Assembly: GCA_947568835.1 (NCBI GenBank)
Contig: OX387607.1
Span: forward strand, 20,363,277 to 20,427,276
Origin: Protonemura montana
Taxonomy: Eukaryota > Arthropoda > Insecta > Plecoptera > Nemouridae
DNA: 64,000 bases
Direction of reading: 5' to 3'
Made by a program: the position numbers and the translations under genes. Below the pieces are notes generated by a model. The model searched no databases. It saw only the letters and a list, made by a program, of their open reading frames with translations, and had not been told where the DNA came from. Of this stretch, positions 12,638 to 25,888 are shown in pieces. Within the stretch, counting starts at the first letter, position 1, and the number at the start of each line of letters is the position of its first letter.

Positions 12638-13810
12638 CTAGCAACCCAGACTCTCCAGACACTCTGCCTCGCTAGCCAGGCGCTCCAGACACTCTGCCAC
12701 GCTAGCCAGACGCTCCAGGCACTCTGCCTCGCTACTCAGACGCTCCAGACACTCTGCAATGCTAGCCAGACGCTCCAGACACTCTGCCACGCTAGCTAGA
12801 CGCTCCAGACACTCTGATTCGCTACTTAGACGCTCCAGACACCTTGCCTCGCTACCCAGACACACCAGACACTCTGCCTCGCTAGCTAAACGCTCCAGAC
12901 ACTCTGCCTTGCTACCCAGACCCTCCAGACACTCTGTCTCGCTAGCCATGCGCTCAAGAATTTCTGCCTCGCTACCCAGACGCTCCAGACTATCTGCCAC
13001 GCTAGCCAGTGGCTCCAGACTATCTGCCACGCTAGCCAGAGGCTCCAGACACTCTGCCACGCTTGTTAGACAATCCAGACTTTCTGCCATGCTAGCCAGG
13101 CGCTCCAGACACTCTGCCTCGCTAGCCAGACGCTCCAGACACTCTGCCTCGTTAGCCAGGCACTTCAGAAGCTCTGCCTTTCTAGCCAGGCGCTCCAGAC
13201 ACTCTGCCATTCTAGCCAGACGCTCCAGACTATCTGCTACGCTAGCCAGAGGCTCCAGACACTCTGCCACGCTAAATAGACGCTCCAGACACTCTGCCTT
13301 GCTACCCAGAATCTCCAGACACTTTGCCTCGCTACCCAGACGCTCCAGACTATCTGCAACGCTAGCCAGTGGCTCCAGCCACTCTGCCACGCTAGCTAGA
13401 CGCTCCAGGCACTCTGCCTCGCTTCTCAGACGCTCCAGACACTCTGCAATGCTAGCCAGGCGCTCCAGACACTCTGCCTCGCTAGCCAGCCGCTCCAGAC
13501 ACTCTGCCATGCTAGCAAGACGCTTCAGACACTCTGGCTAGCAACCCAGACTCTCCAGACACTCTGCCTCGCTAGCCAGGCGCTCCAGACACTCTGCCTC
13601 GCTACCCAGACGCTCCAGACTATTTGCCACGCTAGCCAGTGGCTCCAGACTATCTGCCACGCTAGCCAGAGGCTGCAGACACTCTGCAATGCTAGCCAGA
13701 CGCTCCAGACACTCTGCCACGCTAGCCAGAGGCTGAAGACACTCTGCAATGCTAGCCAGGCGCTCCAGACACTCTGCCTCGCTAGCCAGCCGCTCCAGAC
13801 ACTCTGCCAT
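12638..13810. repeat. HOR block E, copy 1, with trailing C-like units
   Basis: This block is marked by GCTCAAGAATTTCTG (about 12,953), GGCACTTCAGAAGC (about 13,159) and CGCTTCTCAGACGC (about 13,423), which blocks A, B and D lack. It embeds the 690-bp (23-unit) module that dominates the right arm of the array. It closes with a C-like half-copy at 13,538-13,810. Confidence 0.8.
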
Positions 13811-13837
13811 GCTAGCCAGACGCTTCAGACACTCTGG

Positions 13838-15404
13838 CTAGCTACCCAGACTCTCCAGACACTCTGCCTCGCTAGCCAGGCGCTCCAGACATTCTGCCAC
13901 GCTAGCCAGACGCTCCAGACACTCTAATTCGCTACCCAGACGTTCAAGACACTTTGCCTCGCTCCCCAGACGCTCCAGACACTCTGCCTCGTTAGCCAGG
14001 CGCTTCAGAAGCTCTGCCTCGCAAGCCAGGCGCTCCAGACACTCTGCCATTCTAGCCAGACGCTCCAGACTATCTGCTACGCTAGCCAGAGGCTCCAGAC
14101 ACTCTGCCACGCTAAATAGACGCTCCAGACACTCTGCCTTGCTACCCAGAATCTCCAGACACTCTGCCTCGCTAGCCAGGCGCTCCAGACACTCTGCCTC
14201 GCTACCCAGACGCTCCAGACTATTTGCCACGCTAGCCAGTGGCTCCAGACACTCTGCCACGCTAGCTAGACGCTCCAAGCACTCTGCCTCGCTACTTAGA
14301 CGCTCCAGAAACTCTGCCTCACTAGCCAGGCACTCCAGACACTCTGGCTCGCTACCCAGACGATCCAGACACTCTGCCTCCCTAGCCAGCCGCTTTAGAC
14401 ACTCTGCCATGCTAGCCAGAGATTTCAGACACTCTGCTACGCTAGCTAGACGCTCCAGACACTCTGCCACGCTAGCTAGACGCTCCAGACACTCTGCCTT
14501 GCTACTTAGACCCTCCAGACACTCTGCCTCGCTAGCCAGGCGCTCCAGACACTCTGCCTCGCTAGCCAGGCGCTCCAGACACTCTGCCTCGCTACCCAGA
14601 CGCTCCAGACTATTTGCCACGCTAGCCAGTGGCTCCAGACACTCTGCCACGCTAGCTAGACGCTCCAAGCACTCTGCCTCGCTACTTAGACGCTCCAGAA
14701 ACTCTGCCTCACTAGCCAGGCACTCCAGACACTCTGGCTCGCTACCCAGACGATCCAGACACTCTGCCTCCCTAGCCAGCCGCTTTAGACACTCTGCCAT
14801 GCTAGCCAGAGATTTCAGACACTCTGCTACGCTAGCTAGACGCTCCAGACACTCTGCCTTGCTACTTAGACCCTCCAGACACTCTGCCTCGCTAGCCAGG
14901 CGCTCCAGACACTCTACCTCGCTACCCAGACGCTCCAGACTATTTGCCACGCTAGCCAGAGGCTCCAGACACTCTGCCACGCTAGCTAGACGCTCCAGAC
15001 ACTCTGCCTCGCTGGCCAGGCACTCCAGACACTCTGATTCGCTACCCAGACGTTCCAGACACTTTGCCTCGCTACCCAGACGCTCCAGACTATCTGCAAC
15101 GCTAGCCAGAGGCTCCAGACACTCTGCCACGCTAGCTAGACGCTCCAGACACTCTGCCTTGCTACCCAGAATCTCCAGACACTCTGCCACGCTAGCCAGT
15201 GGCTCCAGCCACTCTGCCACGCTAGCTAGACGCTCCAGGCACTCTGCCTCGCTACTTAGACGCTCCAGACACTCTGCCTCGCTAGCCAGCCGCTCCAGAC
15301 ACTCTACCACGCAAGCTAGACGCTCCAGGCACTCTGCATCGCTAGCCAGGCGTTCCAGACACTCTGGCTCGCTCCCATACGCTCCAGACTTTCTGCCACG
15401 CTAG
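13838..15404. repeat. HOR block D, copy 2
   Basis: The decapeptide order is the same as in copy 1, displaced by 7,824 bp, and includes the CTCTAATTCGC variant. It is followed by block A at 15,668, reproducing the D-A order seen at 6,014-9,259. Confidence 0.85.
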
Positions 15405-15667
15405 CCAGTGGCTCCAGACTATCTGCCACGCTAGCCAGAGGCTGCAGACACTCTGCAATGCTAGCCAGACGCTCCAGACACTCTGCCACGCTAGCCAGAG
15501 GCTGAAGACACTCTGCAATGCTACCCAGACGTTCAAGACACTTTGCCTCGCTCCCCAGACGCTCCAGACACTCTGCCTCGTTAGCCAGGCGCTTCAGAAG
15601 CTCTACCTCGCTAGCCAGGCGCTCCAGACACTCTGCCACGGTAGCCAGAGGCTGAAAACACTCAGCA

Positions 15668-17083
15668 ATGCTAGCCAGACGCTCCAGACACTCTGCCACG
15701 CTAGCTAGACGCTCCAGACACTCTGATTCGCTACTTAGACGCTCCAGACACCTTGCCTCGCTACCCAGACACACCAGACACTCTGCCTCGCTAGCTAAAC
15801 GCTCCAGACACTCTGCCTTGCTACCCAGACCCTCCAGACACTCTGTCTCGCTAGCCATGCGCTCCAGAATTTCTGCCTTGCTACCCAGACGCTCCAGACT
15901 ATCTGCCACGCTAGCCAGTGGCTCCAGACTATCTGCCACGCTAGCCAGAGGCTCCAGACACTCTGCCACGCTTGTTAGACAATCCAGACTTTCTGCCTCG
16001 CTAGCCAGGCGCTCCAGACACTCTGCCTCGCTAGCCAGGCGCTCCAGACACTCTGCCACGCTAGCCAGACGCTCCAGACACTCTGATTCGCTACCCAGAC
16101 GTTCAAGACACTTTGCCTCGCTCCCCAGACGCTCCAGACACTCTGCCTCGTTAGCCAGGCGCTTCAGAAGCTCTGCCTCGCTAGCCAGGCGCTCCAGACA
16201 CTCTGCCATTCTAGCCAGACGCTCCAGACTATCTGCTACGCTAGCCAGAGGCTCCAGACACTCTGCCACGCTAGATAGACGCTCCAGACACTCTGCCTTG
16301 CTACCCAGAATCTCCAGACACTCTGCCTCAGTAGCCAGGCGCTCCAGACACTCTGCCTCGCTACCCAGACGCTTTAGACTATCTGCCACGCTAGCCAGTG
16401 GCTCCAGACACTCTGCCACGCTAGCTAGACGCTCCAGGCACTCTGCCTCGCTACTTAGACGCTCCAGAAACTCTGCCTCACTAGCCAGGCGCTCCAGACA
16501 CTCTGCCTCGCTACCCAGACGATCCAGACACTCTGCCTCCCTAGCCAGCCGCTTTAGACACTCTGCCATGCTAGCCAGAGATTTCAGACACTCTGCTACG
16601 CTAGCTAGACGCTCCAGACACTCTGCCACGCTAGCTAGACGCTCCAGACACTCTGCCTTGCTACTTAGACCCTCCAGACACTCTGCCTCGCTAGCCAGGC
16701 GCTCCAGACACTCTGCCTCGCTACCCAGACGCTCCAGACTATTTGCCACGCTAGCCAGAGGCTCCAGACACTCTGCCACGCTAGCTAGACGCTCCAGACA
16801 CTCTGCCTCGCTAGCCAGGCACTCCAGACACTCTGATTCGCTACCCAGACGTTCCAGACACTTTGCCTCGCTACCCAGACGCTCCAGACTATCTGCAACG
16901 CTAGCCAGAGGCTCCAGACACTCTGCCACGCTAGCTAGACGCTCCAGACACTCTGCCTTGCTACCCAGAATCTCAAGACACTCTGCCACGCTAGCCAGTG
17001 GCTCCAGCCACTCTGCCACGCTAGCTAGACGCTCCAGGCACTTGCCTCGCTACTTAGACGCTCCAGACACTCTGCCTCGCTAG
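15668..17083. repeat. HOR block A, copy 5
   Basis: This is displaced 4,797 bp from copy 4 (160 x 30 minus 3). The A-C-E-D order spanning 10,871-15,667 repeats as 15,668-20,464, so this is a 4.8-kb HOR present in two consecutive full copies. Confidence 0.9.
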
Positions 17084-17143
17084 CCAGCCGCTCCAGACAC
17101 TCTACCACGCTAGCCAGACACTCCAGACACTCTACCACGCAAG

Positions 17144-17407
17144 CTAGACGCTCCAGGCACTCTGCCTCGCTAGCCAGGCGTTCCATACACTCTGGCTCGC
17201 TCCCATACGCTCCAGACTTTCTGCCACGCTAGCCAGTGGCTCCAGACTATCTGCCACGCTAGCCAGAGGCTGCAGACACTCTGCAATGCTAGCCAGACGC
17301 TCCAGACACTCTGCCACGCTAGCCAGAGGCTGAAGACACTCTGCAATGCTAGCCAGGCGCTCCAGACACTCTGCCTCGCTAGCCAGCCGCTCCAGACACT
17401 CTGCCAT
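17144..17407. repeat. HOR block C copy
   Basis: This is identical in layout to 12,347-12,610, displaced by 4,797 bp. Confidence 0.75.
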
Positions 17408-17434
17408 GCTAGCAAGACGCTTCAGACACTCTGG

Positions 17435-18607
17435 CTAGCAACCCAGACTCTCCAGACACTCTGCCTCGCTAGCCAGGCGCTCCAGACACTCTGCCACGCT
17501 AGCCAGACGCTCCAGGCACTCTGCCTCGCTACTCAGACGCTCCAGACACTCTGCAATGCTAGCCAGACGCTCCAGACACTCTGCCACGCTAGCTAGACGC
17601 TCCAGACACTCTGATTCGCTACTTAGACGCTCCAGACACCTTGCCTCGCTACCCAGACACACCAGACACTCTGCCTCGCTAGCTAAACGCTCCAGACACT
17701 CTGCCTTGCTACCCAGACCCTCCAGACACTCTGTCTCGCTAGCCATGCGCTCAAGAATTTCTGCCTCGCTACCCAGACGCTCCAGACTATCTGCCACGCT
17801 AGCCAGTGGCTCCAGACTATCTGCCACGCTAGCCAGAGGCTCCAGACACTCTGCCACGCTTGTTAGACAATCCAGACTTTATGCCATGCTAGCCAGGCGC
17901 TCCAGACACTCTGCCTCGCTAGCCAGACGCTCCAGACACTCTGCCTCGTTAGCCAGGCACTTCAGAAGCTCTGCCTTTCTAGCCAGGCGCTCCAGACACT
18001 CTGCCATTCTAGCCAGACGCTCCAGACTATCTGCTACGCTAGCCAGAGGCTCCAGACACTCTGCCACGCTAAATAGACGCTCCAGACACTCTGCCTTGCT
18101 ACCCAGAATCTCCAGACACTTTGCCTCGCTACCCAGACGCTCCAGACTATCTGCAACGCTAGCCAGTGGCTCCAGCCACTCTGCCACGCTAGCTAGACGC
18201 TCCAGGCACTCTGCCTCGCTTCTCAGACGCTCCAGACACTCTGCAATGCTAGCCAGGCGCTCCAGACACTCTGCCTCGCTAGCCAGCCGCTCCAGACACT
18301 CTGCCATGCTAGCAAGACGCTTCAGACACTCTGGCTAGCAACCCAGACTCTCCAGACACTCTGCCTCGCTAGCCAGGCGCTCCAGACACTCTGCCTCGCT
18401 ACCCAGACGCTCCAGACTATTTGCCACGCTAGCCAGTGGCTCCAGACTATCTGCCACGCTAGCCAGAGGCTGCAGACACTCTGCAATGCTAGCCAGACGC
18501 TCCAGACACTCTGCCACGCTAGCCAGAGGCTGAAGACACTCTGCAATGCTAGCCAGGCGCTCCAGACACTCTGCCTCGCTAGCCAGCCGCTCCAGACACT
18601 CTGCCAT
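17435..18607. repeat. HOR block E, copy 2
   Basis: This repeats block E at 4,797 bp from copy 1. One private change, CTTTATGCCATGC (about 17,878), introduces a stop in the - frame that is open in copy 1. Confidence 0.8.
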
Positions 18608-18634
18608 GCTAGCCAGACGCTTCAGACACTCTGG

Positions 18635-20201
18635 CTAGCTACCCAGACTCTCCAGACACTCTGCCTCGCTAGCCAGGCGCTCCAGACATTCTGCCACGCT
18701 AGCCAGACGCTCCAGACACTCTAATTCGCTACCCAGACGTTCAAGACACTTTGCCTCGCTCCCCAGACGCTCCAGACACTCTGCCTCGTTAGCCAGGCGC
18801 TTCAGAAGCTCTGCCTCGCAAGCCAGGCGCTCCAGACACTCTGCCATTCTAGCCAGACGCTCCAGACTATCTGCTACGCTAGCCAGAGGCTCCAGACACT
18901 CTGCCACGCTAAATAGACGCTCCAGACACTCTGCCTTGCTACCCAGAATCTCCAGACACTCTGCCTCGCTAGCCAGGCGCTCCAGACACTCTGCCTCGCT
19001 ACCCAGACGCTCCAGACTATTTGCCACGCTAGCCAGTGGCTCCAGACACTCTGCCACGCTAGCTAGACGCTCCAAGCACTCTGCCTCGCTACTTAGACGC
19101 TCCAGAAACTCTGCCTCACTAGCCAGGCACTCCAGACACTCTGGCTCGCTACCCAGACGATCCAGACACTCTGCCTCCCTAGCCAGCCGCTTTAGACACT
19201 CTGCCATGCTAGCCAGAGATTTCAGACACTCTGCTACGCTAGCTAGACGCTCCAGACACTCTGCCACGCTAGCTAGACGCTCCAGACACTCTGCCTTGCT
19301 ACTTAGACCCTCCAGACACTCTGCCTCGCTAGCCAGGCGCTCCAGACACTCTGCCTCGCTAGCCAGGCGCTCCAGACACTCTGCCTCGCTACCCAGACGC
19401 TCCAGACTATTTGCCACGCTAGCCAGTGGCTCCAGACACTCTGCCACGCTAGCTAGACGCTCCAAGCACTCTGCCTCGCTACTTAGACGCTCCAGAAACT
19501 CTGCCTCACTAGCCAGGCACTCCAGACACTCTGGCTCGCTACCCAGACGATCCAGACACTCTGCCTCCCTAGCCAGCCGCTTTAGACACTCTGCCATGCT
19601 AGCCAGAGATTTCAGACACTCTGCTACGCTAGCTAGACGCTCCAGACACTCTGCCTTGCTACTTAGACCCTCCAGACACTCTGCCTCGCTAGCCAGGCGC
19701 TCCAGACACTCTACCTCGCTACCCAGACGCTCCAGACTATTTGCCACGCTAGCCAGAGGCTCCAGACACTCTGCCACGCTAGCTAGACGCTCCAGACACT
19801 CTGCCTCGCTGGCCAGGCACTCCAGACACTCTGATTCGCTACCCAGACGTTCCAGACACTTTGCCTCGCTACCCAGACGCTCCAGACTATCTGCAACGCT
19901 AGCCAGAGGCTCCAGACACTCTGCCACGCTAGCTAGACGCTCCAGACACTCTGCCTTGCTACCCAGAATCTCCAGACACTCTGCCACGCTAGCCAGTGGC
20001 TCCAGCCACTCTGCCACGCTAGCTAGACGCTCCAGGCACTCTGCCTCGCTACTTAGACGCTCCAGACACTCTGCCTCGCTAGCCAGCCGCTCCAGACACT
20101 CTACCACGCAAGCTAGACGCTCCAGGCACTCTGCATCGCTAGCCAGGCGTTCCAGACACTCTGGCTCGCTCCCATACGCTCCAGACTTTCTGCCACGCTA
20201 G
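18635..20201. repeat. HOR block D, copy 3
   Basis: The order matches D copy 2 at 4,797 bp displacement, again with CTCTAATTCGC and CTCGCAAGCC. It completes the second 4.8-kb HOR. Confidence 0.85.
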
Positions 20202-20464
20202 CCAGTGGCTCCAGACTATCTGCCACGCTAGCCAGAGGCTGCAGACACTCTGCAATGCTAGCCAGACGCTCCAGACACTCTGCCACGCTAGCCAGAGGCT
20301 GAAGACACTCTGCAATGCTACCCAGACGTTCAAGACACTTTGCCTCGCTCCCCAGACGCTCCAGACACTCTGCCTCGTTAGCCAGGCGCTTCAGAAGCTC
20401 TACCTCGCTAGCCAGGCGCTCCAGACACTCTGCCACGGTAGCCAGAGGCTGAAAACACTCAGCA

Positions 20465-22510
20465 ATGCTAGCCAGACGCTCCAGACACTCTGCCACGCTA
20501 GCTAGACGCTCCAGACACTCTGATTCGCTACTTAGACGCTCCAGACACCTTGCCTCGCTACCCAGACACACCAGACACTCTGCCTCGCTAGCTAAACGCT
20601 CCAGACACTCTGCCTTGCTACCCAGACCCTCCAGACACTCTGTCTCGCTAGCCATGCGCTCCATAATTTCTGCCTTGCTACCCAGACGCTCCAGACTATC
20701 TGCCACGCTAGCCAGTGGCTCCAGACTATCTGCCACGCTAGCCAGAGGCTCCAGACACTCTGCCACGCTTGTTAGACAATCCAGACTTTCTGCCTCGCTA
20801 GCCAGGCGCTCCAGACACTCTGCCTCGCTAGCCAGGCGCTCCAGACACTCTGCCACGCTAGCCAGACGCTCCAGACACTCTGATTCGCTACCCAGACGTT
20901 CAAGACACTTTGCCTCGCTCCCCAGACGCTCCAGACACTCTGCCTCGTTAGCCAGGCGCTTCAGAAGCTCTGCCTCGCTAGCCAGGCGCTCCAGACACTC
21001 TGCCATTCTAGCCAGACGCTCCAGACTATCTGCTACGCTAGCCAGAGGCTCCAGACACTCTGCCACGCTAAATAGACGCTCCAGACACTCTGCCTTGCTA
21101 CCCAGAATCTCCAGACACTCTGCCTCGCTAGCCAGGCGCTCCAGACACTCTGCCTCGCTACCCAGACGCTTTAGACTATCTGCCACGCTAGCCAGTGGCT
21201 CCAGACACTCTGCCACGCTAGCTAGACGCTCCAGGCACTCTGCCTCGCTACTTAGACGCTCCAGAAACTCTGCCTCACTAGCCAGGCACTCCAGACACTC
21301 TGGCTCGCTACCCAGACGATCCAGACACTCTGCCTCCCTAGCCAGCCGCTCCAGACACTCTGCCATGCTAGCCAGTGATTTCAGACACTCTGCTACGCTA
21401 GCTAGACGCTCCAGACACTCTGCCACGCTAGCTAGACGCTCCAGACACTCTGCCTTGCTACTTAGACCCTCCAGACACTCTGCCTCGCTAGCCAGGCTTT
21501 CCAGACACTCTGCCTCGCTACCCAGACGCTCCAGACTATTTGCCACGCTAGCCAGTGGCTCCAGACTATCTGCCACGCTAGCCAGAGGCTGAAGACACTC
21601 TGCAATGCTAGCCAGGCGCTCCAGACACTCTGCCTCGCTAGCCAGCCGCTACAGACACTCTGCCATGCTAGCCAGACGCTTCAGACACTCTGCCACGCTA
21701 GATAGACGCTCCAGACACTCTGCCTTGCTACCCAGAATCTCCAGACACTCTGCCTCAGTAGCCAGGCGCTCCAGACACTCTGCCTCGCTACCCAGACGCT
21801 TTAGACTATCTGCCACGCTAGCCAGTGGCTCCAGACACTCTGCCACGCTAGCTAGACGCTCCAGGCACTCTGCCTCGCTACTTAGACGCTCCAGAAACTC
21901 TGCCTCACTAGCCAGGCGCTCCAGACACTCTGCCTCGCTACCCAGACGATCCAGACACTCTGCCTCCCTAGCCAGCCGCTTTAGACACTCTGCCATGCTA
22001 GCCAGAGATTTCAGACACTCTGCTACGCTAGCTAGACGCTCCAGACACTCTGCCACGCTAGCTAGACGCTCCAGACACTCTGCCTTGCTACTTAGACCCT
22101 CCAGACACTCTGCCTCGCTAGCCAGGCGCTCCAGACACTCTGCCTCGCTACCCAGACGCTCCAGACTATTTGCCACGCTAGCCAGAGGCTCCAGACACTC
22201 TGCCACGCTAGCTAGACGCTCCAGACACTCTGCCTCGCTAGCCAGGCACTCCAGACACTCTGATTCGCTACCCAGACGTTCCAGACACTTTGCCTCGCTA
22301 CCCAGACGCTCCAGACTATCTGCAACGCTAGCCAGAGGCTCCAGACACTCTGCCACGCTAGCTAGACGCTCCAGACACTCTGCCTTGCTACCCAGAATCT
22401 CAAGACACTCTGCCACGCTAGCCAGTGGCTCCAGCCACTCTGCCACGCTAGCTAGACGCTCCAGGCACTTGCCTCGCTACTTAGACGCTCCAGACACTCT
22501 GCCTCGCTAG
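20465..22510. repeat. HOR block A, copy 6 (chimeric)
   Basis: The first ~1.1 kb follows block A with private differences (CTCCATAATTTC about 20,660; GTGATTTCAGAC about 21,373; AGGCTTTCCAGAC about 21,494). At about 21,590-21,690 there is a junction of C-like units, including GCCGCTACAGAC. The array then re-enters block A from the GATAGACGC unit onward and runs to its usual end at 22,510. The copy therefore contains an internal partial duplication of block A, as expected from unequal exchange. Confidence 0.8.
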
Positions 22511-22570
22511 CCAGCCGCTCCAGACACTCTACCACGCTAGCCAGACACTCCAGACACTCTACCACGCAAG

Positions 22571-23858
22571 CTAGACGCTCCAGGCACTCTGCCTCGCTAG
22601 CCAGGCGTTCCATACACTCTGGCTCGCTCCCATACGCTCCAGACTTTCTGCCACGCTAGCCAGTGGCTCCAGACTATCTGCCACGCTAGCCAGAGGCTCC
22701 AGACACTCTGCCACGCTTGTTAGACAATCCAGACTTTCTGCCTTGCTAGCCATACGCTCCAGACACTCTGCCTCGCTAGCCAGACGCTCCAGACACTCTG
22801 CCTCGTTAGCCAGGCGCTTCAGAAGCTCTGCCTCGCTAGCCAGGCGCTCCAGACACTCTGCCATTCTAGCCAGACGCTCCAGACTATCTGCTACGCTAGC
22901 CAGAGGCTCCAGACACTCTGCCACGCTAAATAGACGCTCCAGACACTCTGCCTTGCTACTTAGACCCTCCAGACACTCTGCCTCGCTAGCCAGGCGCTCC
23001 AGACACTCTGCCTCGCTAGCCAGGCGCTCCAGACACTCTGCCTCGCTACCCAGACGCTCCAGACTATTTGCCACGCTAGCCAGTGGCTCCAGACACTCTG
23101 CCACGCTAGCTAGACGCTCCAAGCACTCTGCCTCGCTACTTAGACGCTCCAGAAACTCTGCCTCACTAGCCAGGCACTCCAGACACTCTGGCTCGCTACC
23201 CAGACGATCCAGACACTCTGCCTCCCTAGCCAGCCGCTTTAGACACTCTGCCATGCTAGCCAGAGATTTCAGACACTCTGCTACGCTAGCTAGACGCTCC
23301 AGACACTCTGCCTTGCTACTTAGACCCTCCAGACACTCTGCCTCGCTAGCCAGGCGCTCCAGACACTCTACCTCGCTACCCAGACGCTCCAGACTATTTG
23401 CCACGCTAGCCAGAGGCTCCAGACACTCTGCCACGCTAGCTAGACGCTCCAGACACTCTGCCTCGCTGGCCAGGCACTCCAGACACTCTGATTCGCTACC
23501 CAGACGTTCCAGACACTTTGCCTCGCTACCCAGACGCTCCAGACTATCTGCAACGCTAGCCAGAGGCTCCAGACACTCTGCCACGCTAGCTAGACGCTCC
23601 AGACACTCTGCCTTGCTACCCAGAATCTCCAGACACTCTGCCACGCTAGCCAGTGGCTCCAGCCACTCTGCCACGCTAGCTAGACGCTCCAGGCACTCTG
23701 CCTCGCTACTTAGACGCTCCAGACACTCTGCCTCGCTAGCCAGCCGCTCCAGACACTCTACCACGCAAGCTAGACGCTCCAGGCACTCTGCATCGCTAGC
23801 CAGGCGTTCCAGACACTCTGGCTCGCTCCCATACGCTCCAGACTTTCTGCCACGCTAG
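22571..23858. repeat. HOR block B, copy 3
   Basis: This is the full-length B copy displaced 13,251 bp from the one at 9,320. It is followed by block A, as there. Confidence 0.85.
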
Positions 23859-24121
23859 CCAGTGGCTCCAGACTATCTGCCACGCTAGCCAGAGGCTGCA
23901 GACACTCTGCAATGCTAGCCAGACGCTCCAGACACTCTGCCACGCTAGCCATAGGCTGAAGACACTCTGCAATGCTACCCAGACGTTCAAGACACTTTGC
24001 CTCGCTCCCCAGACGCTCCAGACACTCTGCCTCGTTAGCCAGGCGCTTCAGAAGCTCTACCTCGCTAGCCAGGCGCTCCAGACACTCTGCCACGGTAGCC
24101 AGAGGCTGAAAACACTCAGCA

Positions 24122-25537
24122 ATGCTAGCCAGACGCTCCAGACACTCTGCCACGCTAGCTAGACGCTCCAGACACTCTGATTCGCTACTTAGACGCTCCA
24201 GACACCTTGCCTCGCTACCCAGACACACCAGACACTCTGCCTCGCTAGCTAAACGCTCCAGACACTCTGCCTTGCTACCCAGACCCTCCAGACACTCTGT
24301 CTCGCTAGCCATGCGCTCCAGAATTTCTGCCTTGCTACCCAGACGCTCCAGACTATCTGCCACGCTAGCCAGTGGCTCCAGACTATCTGCCACGCTAGCC
24401 AGAGGCTCCAGACACTCTGCCACGCTTGTTAGACAATCCAGACTTTCTGCCTCGCTAGCCAGGCGCTCCAGACACTCTGCCTCGCTAGCCAGGCGCTCCA
24501 GACACTCTGCCACGCTAGCCAGACGCTCCAGACACTCTGATTCGCTACCCAGACGTTCAAGACACTTTGCCTCGCTCCCCAGACGCTCCAGACACTCTGC
24601 CTCGTTAGCCAGGCGCTTCAGAAGCTCTGCCTCGCTAGCCAGGCGCTCCAGACACTCTGCCATTCTAGCCAGACGCTCCAGACTATCTGCTACGCTAGCC
24701 AGAGGCTCCAGACACTCTGCCACGCTAGATAGACGCTCCAGACACTCTGCCTTGCTACCCAGAATCTCCAGACACTCTGCCTCAGTAGCCAGGCGCTCCA
24801 GACACTCTGCCTCGCTACCCAGACGCTTCAGACTATCTGCCACGCTAGCCAGTGGCTCCAGACACTCTGCCACGCTAGCTAGACGCTCCAGGCACTCTGC
24901 CTCGCTACTTAGACGCTCCAGAAACTCTGCCTCACTAGCCAGGCGCTCCAGACACTCTGCCTCGCTACCCAGACGATCCAGACACTCTGCCTCCCTAGCC
25001 AGCCGCTTTAGACACTCTGCCATGCTAGCCAGAGATTTCAGACACTCTGCTACGCTAGCTAGACGCTCCAGACACTCTGCCACGCTAGCTAGACGCTCCA
25101 GACACTCTGCCTTGCTACTTAGACCCTCCAGACACTCTGCCTCGCTAGCCAGGCGCTCCAGACACTCTGCCTCGCTACCCAGACGCTCCAGACTATTTGC
25201 CACGCTAGCCAGAGGCTCCAGACACTCTGCCACGCTAGCTAGACGCTCCAGACACTCTGCCTCGCTAGCCAGGCACTCCAGACACTCTGATTCGCTACCC
25301 AGAGGTTCCAGACACTTTGCCTCGCTACCCAGACGCTCCAGACTATCTGCAACGCTAGCCAGAGGCTCCAGACACTCTGCCACGCTAGCTAGACGCTCCA
25401 GACACTCTGCCTTGCTACCCAGAATCTCAAGACACTCTGCCACGCTAGCCAGTGGCTCCAGCCACTCTGCCACGCTAGCTAGACGCTCCAGGCACTTGCC
25501 TCGCTACTTAGACGCTCCAGACACTCTGCCTCGCTAG
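24122..25537. repeat. HOR block A, copy 7
   Basis: This shares CCCAGAGGTTCCAG (about 25,300) and an upstream CCATAGGCTGAAG (about 23,949) with copy 4 only, at the same 13,251-bp displacement as the neighbouring B and E blocks. Confidence 0.9.
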
Positions 25538-25597
25538 CCAGCCGCTCCAGACACTCTACCACGCTAGCCAGACACTCCAGACACTCTACCACGCAAG

Positions 25598-25861
25598 CTA
25601 GACGCTCCAGGCACTCTGCCTCGCTAGCCAGGCGTTCCATACACTCTGGCTCGCTCCCATACGCTCCAGACTTTCTGCCACGCTAGCCAGTGGCTCCAGA
25701 CTATCTGCCACGCTAGCCAGAGGCTGCAGACACTCTGCAATGCTAGCCAGACGCTCCAGACACTCTGCCACGCTAGCCAGAGGCTGAAGACACTCTGCAA
25801 TGCTAGCCAGGCGCTCCAGACACTCTGCCTCGCTAGCCAGCCGCTCCAGACACTCTGCCAT
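25598..25861. repeat. HOR block C copy
   Basis: This is the C-type alternation of GCTGCAGAC and GCTGAAGAC units, displaced 13,251 bp from 12,347. Confidence 0.75.
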
Positions 25862-25888
25862 GCTAGCAAGACGCTTCAGACACTCTGG

